The notes under the pieces were generated by a model. That model saw nothing but the letters and a program-made list of their open reading frames with translations. It ran no database searches and was not told the origin of the DNA. Positions 1 through 6,486 of a stretch of DNA of 11,747 bases are shown piece by piece; within the stretch, counting starts at the first letter, position 1, and each line of letters starts with the position of its first letter. Source of the DNA: Frankiales bacterium (GTDB lineage: Bacteria; Actinomycetota; Actinomycetes; Mycobacteriales; SCTD01); NCBI GenBank assembly GCA_025464915.1, contig JAODNF010000149.1, positions 1 through 11,747 on the forward strand. Reading direction: 5' to 3'. Both the position numbers and the translations under genes were made by a program.

Positions 1-284
1 GCCTGGACGCGCTGGAGCTCGAGAGCGGCGCGCCGGCCGACGAGATGCTGTGGGGTGACGGGTTCGAGATCGAGACGGTCATCAACACCCGGATCGCGAA
101 GGCCAAGCTCCGCATCACCGAGGTCAAGAGCTACGAGTTCGACCGCATCCACGGCACCAGCAACCTCAACGCGGTCACCGACGGCCTGCGGGTCCTGAAG
201 GCCATCTGCATCGAGCGCTTCGCCACGCGGCCGCCGGCGAAGCGCGTCCTGCCCGCCCACATCCGCGTCCTGCAGGCTGCCTGA
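1..284 (+). CDS. Family-2 glycosyltransferase, C-terminal part (5' truncated)
   Basis: The reading frame is open from base 3 and shows the last 93 residues of a protein that begins outside the window. The visible stretch GDGFEIET, followed by EVKSYEFDRIHGTSNLNA, is the typical end of GT-A fold family-2 glycosyltransferases of the polyprenyl-phosphate mannosyl/glucosyl transferase kind, in which sugar-nucleotide donors feed cell-envelope glycans. The DXD motif and donor-binding half are missing because of the window edge, so donor and acceptor cannot be told. No C-terminal membrane helices are visible, which suggests a soluble or peripheral enzyme. It lies 46 bp upstream of the GGDEF gene, on the same strand and about 1.7 kb before the sugar-1-phosphate transferase, which fits a polysaccharide locus. 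The family call is fairly safe; the substrate is unknown. Confidence 0.8.
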   Translation, partial: LDALELESGAPADEMLWGDGFEIETVINTRIAKAKLRITEVKSYEFDRIHGTSNLNAVTDGLRVLKAICIERFATRPPAKRVLPAHIRVLQAA

Positions 285-330
285 CTCCCAGCCGTAGCAG
301 GAACTTCACGAAGAAGAGCGAATCTACTCA

Positions 331-1197
331 GTGGTAGCAACCGTAGAACGTGGGGTCAGTGACGTGAGCGCAGCGCTCTTCGTGCCTCCGCCGCTGGCGG
401 AAGCCGATGCCCGCACGCGGTCGGACGCCCTCCGCCGCTGTTTGGAGACGGTCCTGTCGCAGGTGCTGCAGCAGACCCAGCTGCTCACCCTGCAGGTCGG
501 CTGCCCGCTGCTGCTCGGCGGCCCCGTGATCGCCGAGCGTCCCCCGGGCAGCTGCCCGCCCGGTGACGGCACGCTCAGCTTCACGAGCCACGCGATCCCC
601 CCGACCAGCCACGTCCCCGAGGCGATCCTCTGGGTCAGTGCCAACTCCGAGACCGGCCGCTCCGAGGCGCACGCCGTGCCCGTGATGCTGTCGGCGTTCA
701 TGGAGGCGGAGATGAGCCGCCTCATCGCCGAGAGCACCGCCCGCGGAGCGCTCGAGATCGCCAACCGCGACCCGGCCACCGGCCTCGGCAACCGTCGTGC
801 CTGGCTGCACACGCTGCACGTCGAGGCGGGCCGCGCCCGGCGCAGCGGTCGCCCCATCACGATCGTGATCCTCGACATCGACGGCCTCAAGCAGGTCAAC
901 GACGCCTACGGCCACGCCGCCGGCGACAGCCTCATCGCTCGGGCCGCTGCGGCGCTCAGCATCGCCCGGCGCGCGACCGACGTCGTGTGCCGCCTGGGCG
1001 GCGACGAGTTCGGCATCGCTGCCGCCGACACCGACCCGGCCCAGGCCGAGGCGCTCGCCGTCCGGCTCAAGGAGGCGCTGCTCCAGCAGGGCGTCAACGT
1101 CTCCATGGGCTGGTCCACCAGCGCCCACCTCGGCATCGACGACCTCTGGCTGCGCGCCGACGCCGCGATGTACGAGGACAAGCGCGCCCGACGCTGA
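331..1197 (+). CDS. Diguanylate cyclase (GGDEF domain)
   Basis: This is a 288-residue protein with a C-terminal GGDEF domain (about residues 145-288), predicted to make c-di-GMP from two GTP. The active-site motif LGGDEF is intact at 222-227. The metal-binding LDID is at 181-184, and KQVND followed by AYGH at 187-195 completes the nucleotide pocket. RATD at 214-217 lies exactly five residues before GGDEF and matches the RxxD inhibitory site, so product feedback is expected. The domain opens with DPATGLGNR, a variant of DxLTGLxNR. Residues 1-120 have no transmembrane segment and no domain I recognise; a GAF-like sensor is possible. A helix at about 121-145 probably links the two. There is no EAL or HD-GYP domain. 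The GTG at 331 gives the longest frame; GTG at 364 has a better purine-rich sequence (GGGG, 8 nt upstream) and may be the real start. Confidence 0.93.
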   Translation: MVATVERGVSDVSAALFVPPPLAEADARTRSDALRRCLETVLSQVLQQTQLLTLQVGCPLLLGGPVIAERPPGSCPPGDGTLSFTSHAIPPTSHVPEAILWVSANSETGRSEAHAVPVMLSAFMEAEMSRLIAESTARGALEIANRDPATGLGNRRAWLHTLHVEAGRARRSGRPITIVILDIDGLKQVNDAYGHAAGDSLIARAAAALSIARRATDVVCRLGGDEFGIAAADTDPAQAEALAVRLKEALLQQGVNVSMGWSTSAHLGIDDLWLRADAAMYEDKRARR

Positions 1198-1251
1198 CTG
1201 TTTGCCCTCTCGCAAGGTTAGACCCGCGTTTCAGCGGAGAGACACTCATGC

Positions 1252-1257
1252 AGGAGG
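1252..1257 (+). promoter_or_regulatory. Shine-Dalgarno site of the STAS gene
   Basis: AGGAGG lies 10 nt before the ATG at 1268. It decides the start of the STAS gene against the upstream in-frame start at 1202, which has no comparable site and would add an unstructured leader. A 4-bp hairpin (CCGC 1224-1227 with GCGG 1234-1237) lies just upstream; I assign it no function. Confidence 0.7.
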
Positions 1258-1267
1258 CGATCCCGCC

Positions 1268-1639
1268 ATGAGTTCGGAGCAAGGCACGGCCCTGCGGTTG
1301 CAGGGGATCATCGACAGCGAGGCGTGCTCAGCCGTACGCCGTGAGCTGGCGCCGCGGCTGGCCGCAGGTGTCCGCCACGTGGTGCTCGACCTGTCCGACG
1401 TCACGGAGGTCCACACGCCCGGAGTGCTGATGATGCGCTCCCTCGACGCGCACCTGCGCCGGCTGCGCGGCGGGCTGGTCATCACGCACGCGTCGCCCTA
1501 CGTCGCGAGCACGCTGCGGGTGCACGAGCTGGACCACCTGCAGCGGATGCGCGACCTGGAGCAGCGGGCCACGCCGCCCCCCGCGCGCACCGAGCCGGAG
1601 ACGCTCCCCAACCTCCTGCCGCTGGTGCGCCGCGCCTGA
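1268..1639 (+). CDS. STAS-domain protein, anti-sigma factor antagonist-like
   Basis: The 123-residue product is essentially one STAS domain (about 5-98) plus a proline-rich tail. The core strand-loop VVLDLSDVTEVHTPGV (38-53) aligns with the DLSxVxFxDSSGL loop of SpoIIAA/RsbV proteins. These bind anti-sigma kinases and are switched off when the serine is phosphorylated. Here the D-S-S-G turn reads H-T-P-G (49-52), so a threonine (T50) takes the serine position and the preceding aspartate is lost. It may be a poor phospho-acceptor or part of another signalling module. It sits 70 bp after the diguanylate cyclase on the same strand, so the two may work together. No RsbW-like kinase or sigma factor gene is in the window. 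Domain call good; partner unknown. Confidence 0.8.
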   Translation: MSSEQGTALRLQGIIDSEACSAVRRELAPRLAAGVRHVVLDLSDVTEVHTPGVLMMRSLDAHLRRLRGGLVITHASPYVASTLRVHELDHLQRMRDLEQRATPPPARTEPETLPNLLPLVRRA

Positions 1640-1678
1640 CTTGCATGATCGCCCGCTCATCTGCTTGCCTTCTTGCAC

Positions 1679-1912
1679 ATGAGCGGGGACGAGAAGCCGT
1701 TCGACGCCAGCTTCGGCAGCGGTGAGCGGTACACACAGCCACAGGGGGACGACGCCGTCACGACGGTCGTCGTGGAAGGTCACGTGTGTCCCGGGGAGAT
1801 CCTGGGGCGCAACGGCCCGCGGGTGCAGGTGCGCTTCGAGCTCCAGGGATCGACGTACGTCCGCTGGTTCGACGCCTCCGACCTGGTCGACGAGCCACCC
1901 GCCGCGGGCTGA
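1679..1912 (+). CDS. Small protein of unknown function (78 aa)
   Basis: I do not recognise this protein. The frame runs from ATG 1679 to a TGA ending at 1912, with codon third positions rich in G and C, which supports coding. The N-terminal 30 residues are polar and probably disordered. The second half (about 32-73) alternates charged and hydrophobic residues and ends RVQVRFELQGSTYVRWFDASDL, split here as RVQVRFEL and QGSTYVRWFDASDL. This suggests a small beta-barrel of SH3-like type, as inference only. It is acidic, with no signal peptide or membrane segment. There is no convincing ribosome-binding site before the ATG, so the start is uncertain; an in-frame GTG at 1770 would leave only the beta-rich half. 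It lies between the STAS gene and the sugar transferase gene, 39 bp after the former. Confidence 0.55.
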   Translation: MSGDEKPFDASFGSGERYTQPQGDDAVTTVVVEGHVCPGEILGRNGPRVQVRFELQGSTYVRWFDASDLVDEPPAAG

Positions 1913-2001
1913 CGCCTCGGCCGTCCGCGAAAGGGCGGGAGCCGGACCCCGCGCGACGATTTGCCCCGCGCAGCGTTGGAAGCAGTGAGACGATGAGCGA
2001 G

Positions 2002-2009
2002 GGAGGGGG
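2002..2009 (+). promoter_or_regulatory. Shine-Dalgarno site of the sugar transferase gene
   Basis: GGAGGGGG lies 7 nt before the ATG at 2017. It favours that start over the in-frame ATG at 1993, whose upstream sequence is only weakly purine-rich. The 104 bp between 1913 and 2016 also hold short GC-rich hairpins and a direct repeat of CCCCGCGC, but no promoter or riboswitch I can name. Confidence 0.65.
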
Positions 2010-2016
2010 TCCCGTC

Positions 2017-3513
2017 ATGTCCGCGCACACGCACGACACCGGTCCGGCGCTGCGCGCCGTGCCGTTGGCCCCCCGCCCCCTCAAGCGGCCCACCTGGGAG
2101 CGGAAGTACGCGCTCTCGCTCGCGGTGGTGGACCTGCTGCTCATCTGCTCGTCAGCGCTGCTCGCCTACGAGGTGCGCCTCGGCGGGTCCAACGACGCCA
2201 CCCTCGTCGCGGGAGGCCGGACCCTCCCGTACGGCCTGGTCGTCGGTGCCCTCGCGCCGCTCTGGCTGCTCATGCTCGCCGCCAGCCGGTCCTACGAGGC
2301 GCGGTTCCTCGGGGTCGGGTTCGAGGAGTTCAAGCGGGTCGGCAACGCATCGGTGCGGCTGGTCGCCCTCATCGGCTTCCTCGCCTTCGCGTCCAAGGCC
2401 AGCATCGCCCGTGGCTTCGTGGCGGTGGCGATCCCGCTCGGCCTGATGCTGCTGCTCCTCGGCCGCTACGCCGCCCGGCGGGTCCTGCACTCGCTGCGCA
2501 GCCACGGCGTCTGCGTGCACCACGTCGTCGCCGTCGGCTCCGTCGCGGAGGTCCTCGCGCTCGCTGAGCAGGTCGACCGCGAGCCCTTCGCCGGCCTGCG
2601 GGTCGTCGCCGTGGCGCTGCCCGACTACGACAAGAAGTCCGAGCTCCGCTACCAGGACCGGACGCTGCCGAACGTCGGACCGGCCCGGGACATGGCCAAC
2701 AAGCTGCCCGAGATGGGCATCGACACGGTCGCGGTCGCCGGCGCCTCGGCGCTGTCGAGCCGCGAGCTGCGCCAGCTGTCCTGGGACCTCGAGGGCACCG
2801 GCACCGACCTGGTCGTCGCCCCGGCCATCACCGACGTCACGGGCCCGCGCATCCACGTCCGGCCGGTCGCCGGACTGCCCCTGCTGCACCTGGAGGCCCC
2901 GGCCTTCGGCGGTGCCCGCCGGGTCTTCAAGCGGCTGATCGACCTCAGCGGTGCACTGACCCTGCTGCTCGCGCTCGCCGTGCCGTTGGTCGTCCTCGCC
3001 GTCGCCATCAAGGTCGAGGACCGCGGCCGGGTCTTCTTCAAGCAGGAGCGCGTCGGGCGGGCGTCCAGCCGCTTCAACATCTGGAAGTTCCGCAGCATGC
3101 GCGAGGGCGCGCACGACGAGATCGCCGAGCTGCTGGCGCTCAACGAGTCCGACGGCCCGCTGTTCAAGCTCCGCCAGGACCCCCGCGTCACCCGGGTCGG
3201 CAACGTCCTGCGCAAGTACTCCCTCGACGAGCTGCCGCAGCTGTTCAACGTCATCGGGGGGTCGATGTCCCTCGTCGGCCCGCGGCCGCCGCTGCCGACC
3301 GAGGTCGACGTCTACGACGATCATGTGCACCGCCGGCTGCTCGTGAAGCCGGGTATGACCGGCCTGTGGCAGGTGTCCGGCCGTGCCGACCTGCCGTGGG
3401 AGGAGTCGGTCCGCCTGGACCTCTACTACGTCGAGAACTGGTCGGTCGCCCTGGACATCCAGATCCTCTGGAAGACCCTGTTCGCGGTCGCGCGCTCGTC
3501 CGGGGCGTACTGA
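2017..3513 (+). CDS. Polyprenyl-phosphate sugar-1-phosphate transferase (exopolysaccharide initiation)
   Basis: This 498-residue integral membrane enzyme should move a sugar-1-phosphate from a nucleotide sugar to undecaprenyl phosphate, the first step of exopolysaccharide or O-glycan assembly. Order of parts: cytoplasmic N-terminus; four hydrophobic segments at about 31-51, 72-90, 112-127 and 132-150; a soluble Rossmann-like CoA-binding-3 region at about 165-295; then a membrane-inserted helix (311-333) opening the bacterial sugar transferase domain (303-498). Signature motifs are KRLIDLSGA (305-313), FFKQERVGR (340-348), WKFRSM (356-361), DELPQLFNVIGGS (404-416) with the catalytic Asp404-Glu405 pair, LVGPRP (419-424) and KPGMTGLWQVSGR (444-456). 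Length matches the WbaP/CpsE-type family (about 460-500). The sugar cannot be told. Context with a glycosyltransferase and a diguanylate cyclase suggests c-di-GMP-linked polysaccharide synthesis. Confidence 0.94.
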   Translation: MSAHTHDTGPALRAVPLAPRPLKRPTWERKYALSLAVVDLLLICSSALLAYEVRLGGSNDATLVAGGRTLPYGLVVGALAPLWLLMLAASRSYEARFLGVGFEEFKRVGNASVRLVALIGFLAFASKASIARGFVAVAIPLGLMLLLLGRYAARRVLHSLRSHGVCVHHVVAVGSVAEVLALAEQVDREPFAGLRVVAVALPDYDKKSELRYQDRTLPNVGPARDMANKLPEMGIDTVAVAGASALSSRELRQLSWDLEGTGTDLVVAPAITDVTGPRIHVRPVAGLPLLHLEAPAFGGARRVFKRLIDLSGALTLLLALAVPLVVLAVAIKVEDRGRVFFKQERVGRASSRFNIWKFRSMREGAHDEIAELLALNESDGPLFKLRQDPRVTRVGNVLRKYSLDELPQLFNVIGGSMSLVGPRPPLPTEVDVYDDHVHRRLLVKPGMTGLWQVSGRADLPWEESVRLDLYYVENWSVALDIQILWKTLFAVARSSGAY

Positions 3514-3550
3514 CGCTCAGGTCCTGGGCGCTGCTGCCGACACAAAGAGC

Positions 3551-3736
3551 GTGAAGCTTCCCAGGCTTCTTCGCAAGAAGCCCCAGCCCGCCGCCCGCGA
3601 GCACGACGTGCCCTTCGTCCCCGAGCCGCGCGGCTCGAGCGACTACTGGGGCCGCCAGCCCGCCTGGACACCTACTGGGGCGGTCGTGCCTGAGCAGCGA
3701 TCAGCCAACGACTCGGCCCGGTCGCCCTCAGCGTGA
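3551..3736 (+). CDS. Small basic protein, unknown; probably frameshifted near its end
   Basis: From GTG 3551 the frame encodes 61 residues beginning VKLPRLLRKKPQP and containing VPFVPEPRGSSDYWGRQPA. I do not recognise a family. Up to about 3664 nearly every codon ends in G or C, while the other forward frames do not, so coding is likely. After that the codons turn atypical (aca cct act ggg), whereas the frame one base back reads LDTYWGGRA and stops at 3693, echoing the upstream DYWGR. The true C-terminus is probably ...QPALDTYWGGRA with one C lost from a CCC run. As read, the gene overlaps the convergent lipoprotein gene by 65 bp; with the shift, by 22 bp. It follows the sugar transferase by 37 bp. 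A strong hairpin (3564-3582) lies inside it, so the region could instead be a terminator. Confidence 0.42.
   Translation: MKLPRLLRKKPQPAAREHDVPFVPEPRGSSDYWGRQPAWTPTGAVVPEQRSANDSARSPSA
3564..3582 (+). terminator. Perfect 8-bp hairpin after the sugar transferase gene
   Basis: GGCTTCTT, a cgc loop and AAGAAGCC form a perfect 8-bp stem with a 3-nt loop, 50 nt past the transferase stop. There is no T-run after it. Hairpins without a U-tract can end transcription in actinobacteria, but here it also falls in the apparently coding small gene (residues about 5-11), so the role is uncertain. Confidence 0.35.
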
Positions 3737-4205
3737 ACACGTAGCGGGTCGTCACCTTCACCGGGTCGCTCGCGAAGACGCCCAGCTGGGACGGGATCGC
3801 GTTGCCGTCGCAGCTGATGTCCTGCTCCGCGTCCGACGCGGGCTTCGTCGTCACGACCACGTGCCCGCGGCCCTGGCAGATGACGGTGCTGCCGATCACC
3901 TTGCCGGCCGGCACGGTGATCGCGAACGTGATGGTCCGGACGCCCGGCGTCAGGTTGTTGTCCTTGCGGGCCACCTCGCCGAGGAGCTTGTCGGGCACGG
4001 GCAGCGGCGAGATGCGGCCGGCGTCGGCCGGGTAGGGGACCGCCGTCGGGGCCGTGGTGGGCGAGGTCGTGATGCAACCGGGGGCCGGCGGGTCGCCCAG
4101 GCAGGGGTTCTCCTCCGTCGGCGTGGGCACCGCTCCCTTGCTGCCTCCGCCACCGGTGCAGCCGGCGACGAGCAGCAGCGGGATCAGGAGGAGTTGGGCG
4201 CGCAC
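3672..4205 (-). CDS. Putative secreted lipoprotein (177 aa)
   Basis: The protein begins with a type II signal peptide: MRAQ, a hydrophobic run (5-14) and the lipobox VAGC (13-16), so Cys16 should be lipidated and the protein held on the outer face of the membrane. Next comes a low-complexity Gly/Pro/Thr linker (17-65) that contains Cys35 and Cys44. The folded part (about 66-177) is beta-rich and has Cys110 and Cys132, a possible disulfide pair. I recognise no domain. The start is GTG at 4205, 13 bp after the stop of the DsrE-like gene, with AGG about 11 nt upstream, so the two are probably one transcript with the DsrE gene first. Its 3' end converges with the small gene at 3551. Function is unknown. 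Confidence 0.8.
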   Translation of the reverse strand: MRAQLLLIPLLLVAGCTGGGGSKGAVPTPTEENPCLGDPPAPGCITTSPTTAPTAVPYPADAGRISPLPVPDKLLGEVARKDNNLTPGVRTITFAITVPAGKVIGSTVICQGRGHVVVTTKPASDAEQDISCDGNAIPSQLGVFASDPVKVTTRYVFTLRATGPSRWLIAAQARPPQ

Positions 4206-4218
4206 CCGCTCAACCTAT

Positions 4219-4572
4219 CTAGTAGACGAGCGCCTGCACGCCGTCGCCGAGCACCTGTTCCACGAACGCTGCGGCGCCCGCGATCGTGATGCCCGCCGTG
4301 AGGTCGGCCTCGGTGAGCCCCCGGCGGGCAGCGCACTGCGTGCAGACCTGCACCGTCCCGCCCGCCAGCACCGCGGCCAGCAGGACGGACGCGGGCGGCG
4401 ACTCCGGGAGCTCGAGCTCCCCGCCCGGCACCGCCAGGCGCACCGACTCGCCGGTGAGCCACAGGCTCACGTCGGCCCCGGCGGCGAGCGCGACCGACGC
4501 GACGGTGAGGCCCTGCAGGCACCGCTCGGGCGCGTCGGCACCGGCGGTGAGCTTCACGACGAGACGGCGCAC
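4219..4572 (-). CDS. DsrE-family protein with CxxC motif
   Basis: The 117-residue cytoplasmic protein has the DsrE/DsrF-like fold. VVKLTAGADAPERC (5-18) is the usual first strand and loop, and VCTQCAARRGL (76-86) carries a CxxC pair (Cys77, Cys80). It ends with GITIAGAAAFVEQVLGDG (94-111). Relatives carry or relay sulfur on a cysteine in persulfide or tRNA-thiolation chemistry; many actinobacterial members are uncharacterised, so a specific reaction is not claimed. The GTG at 4572 fits the conserved N-terminus. AGGGGG sits only 1 nt before it, too close for normal ribosome binding, so this may be a leaderless start using CAGTCT (complement of 4580-4585) as a weak -10. The gene is first of a minus-strand pair with the lipoprotein and diverges from the micro-gene at 4591. 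Confidence 0.85.
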   Translation of the reverse strand: MRRLVVKLTAGADAPERCLQGLTVASVALAAGADVSLWLTGESVRLAVPGGELELPESPPASVLLAAVLAGGTVQVCTQCAARRGLTEADLTAGITIAGAAAFVEQVLGDGVQALVY

Positions 4573-4578
4573 GCCCCC

Positions 4579-4584
4579 TAGACT
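4579..4584 (+). promoter_or_regulatory. Candidate -10 box for a leaderless start at 4591
   Basis: TAGACT matches the actinobacterial TANNNT -10 pattern and ends 6 nt before GTG 4591, so transcription would begin at or next to the start codon. No good -35 is seen at 17-18 bp spacing; the nearest is TTCACG at 4553-4558 with a 20-bp spacer. The box lies in the 18-bp gap shared with the divergent DsrE gene. Confidence 0.55.
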
Positions 4585-4590
4585 GGCACT

Positions 4591-4695
4591 GTGAAGATCG
4601 AGTACTTCTACACGGGCCTGCTGGCGGCGTCCTTCCTGCTGATCACGTGGTTCTCCGTCTACGTCGTCTACCGCCTGTTCCAGGGCCAGAAGTAG
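4591..4695 (+). CDS. 34-residue single-pass membrane micro-protein
   Basis: GTG 4591 to TAG 4695 encodes 34 residues: a short head (VKIEYFYTG), a hydrophobic span of about 19 residues (10-27, with LLAASFLLITWFSVYVV) and a basic tail (YRLFQGQK). The positive C-terminus predicts N-out/C-in topology. Every codon from position 2 to the last sense codon ends in C or G, which is strong evidence of coding for so short a frame. There is no Shine-Dalgarno site; the TAGACT box 6 nt upstream suggests a leaderless transcript. I cannot assign a function. Its start is 18 bp from that of the divergent DsrE-like gene, so the two may share control. It could be a small subunit or regulator of a membrane complex, but that is only inference. 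Confidence 0.7.
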   Translation: MKIEYFYTGLLAASFLLITWFSVYVVYRLFQGQK

Positions 4696-4767
4696 CCGAG
4701 CCCGGCGCAGTCAGATCGGGCCATAGCCGCACCACCCGGGTCATGCCGGCACCGCCCGGACGGGCTG

Positions 4768-4796
4768 CTGACGCGACCGCGTCCCGCGCTTACGGT
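4768..4796 (+). promoter_or_regulatory. Promoter of the 4803 gene (leaderless)
   Basis: CTGACG (4768-4773) as -35, a 17-bp spacer and TACGGT (4791-4796) as -10 give a housekeeping-type promoter. The -10 ends 6 nt before GTG 4803, so the transcript should begin at the start codon, in agreement with the absence of a ribosome-binding site. The rest of the 4696-4802 gap is GC-rich sequence with no gene. Confidence 0.62.
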
Positions 4797-4802
4797 CGGC
4801 TC

Positions 4803-4973
4803 GTGACGGTGATCCCTGAGCAGCGCAGCGCGCAGGAACGCCTCTGGCGCGCGATCACCCTGCTCGACGCGATCGACCAGCCGGGGTCGGACCTGCCCGT
4901 CGACCGGGGCGAGGCCGAGCTCGAGCTCGTGATGGCCTGGAGCGAGTACGAGACCAGCCGGTTGACGGACTGA
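4803..4973 (+). CDS. Small acidic protein of unknown function (56 aa)
   Basis: GTG 4803 to TGA 4973 encodes 56 residues. The sequence starts VTVIPEQRSAQERLW and is mostly helical in character, with many Glu and Asp residues (for example RGEAELELVMAWSEYE) and no membrane segment or signal peptide. I do not recognise a family. The frame is open further upstream to 4647, but the promoter with its -10 box 6 nt before GTG 4803 and the change in codon bias fix the start here. Third positions are mainly G or C, supporting coding. It ends 24 bp before the aldehyde dehydrogenase start, and that gene's -35 box overlaps its last codons. Two short helices packed as a small adaptor would fit, but no role can be claimed. 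Confidence 0.6.
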   Translation: MTVIPEQRSAQERLWRAITLLDAIDQPGSDLPVDRGEAELELVMAWSEYETSRLTD

Positions 4974-4990
4974 CCTGCGCGCAGCAGGGT
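4962..4990 (+). promoter_or_regulatory. Promoter of the aldehyde dehydrogenase gene
   Basis: TTGACG (4962-4967), a 17-bp spacer and CAGGGT (4985-4990) form a sigma-70-type promoter with a near-consensus -35 and a weaker -10. The -10 ends 7 nt before ATG 4998, which would give a leaderless or nearly leaderless mRNA. The same AGGG (4986-4989) could act instead as a ribosome-binding site on a longer transcript. Confidence 0.55.
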
Positions 4991-4997
4991 CGGCAGT

Positions 4998-6383
<1,386 letters not shown>

Positions 6384-6409
6384 ACCCGGCCTGCTGAAGG
6401 GGGTTTAGG

Positions 6410-6481
6410 GTGCGACCCGTGGCCGTGTTCCCCGTGATGGCCCTCGTCGGCGCGCTCGTGCTCTCCCTCCTGCCCGCCCAG
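6410..6481 (+). other. Signal peptide of the beta-propeller gene, in a different frame from its body
   Basis: GTG 6410 has a good ribosome-binding site (AGGGGG, 6398-6403, 6 nt upstream) and reads VRPVAVFPVMALVGALVLS then LLPAQ, a textbook signal peptide n- and h-region. Beyond about 6481 this frame turns into Arg/Ser-rich non-coding translation, while the frame one base back continues as AAVAATGPQ into the propeller body. Inserting one base (cag|gct in place of cagct) would join them into a protein with an A-x-A type cleavage site. Confidence 0.65.
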
Positions 6482-6486
6482 CTGCC

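Noticed and set aside
328..1215. Long minus-strand open frame opposite the GGDEF gene
   Set aside because: Its translation is low-complexity Gly/Ala/Arg/Val-rich with no motif, and it mirrors the codon bias of the plus-strand cyclase. It is an antisense shadow common in GC-rich DNA.
1200..1223. SigF/SigB-like promoter GTTT...GGTTAG before the STAS gene
   Set aside because: The spacer is about 12 nt and the second box is GGTTA, not GGGTA, so it does not fit the known spacing and consensus.
1202..1267. Longer STAS protein starting at 1202
   Set aside because: The added 22 residues are not STAS-like and there is no ribosome-binding site before 1202, whereas AGGAGG precedes 1268.
1918..1990. 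Possible c-di-GMP or c-di-AMP riboswitch before the sugar transferase
   Set aside because: The stretch has a GAAA-type loop and a GGGAGCCGGACC segment that looked suggestive beside a cyclase gene, but the conserved cores of GEMM (GGGACGCAAAGCC type) and ydaO (GGGGGACCC with GGGUGAA) are absent.
2152..3330. 392-codon minus-strand open frame opposite the sugar transferase
   Set aside because: Composition is Asp/Glu/Gly/Arg/Val-rich without domains, while the plus strand carries all family motifs. Shadow.
3682..4835. Similar VxPEQRSA peptides near 3682 and 4809, sharing CCTGAGCAGCG
   Set aside because: Only 11 identical bases, and the first copy lies in the probably out-of-frame tail of the 3551 gene. 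Chance is the simplest reading.
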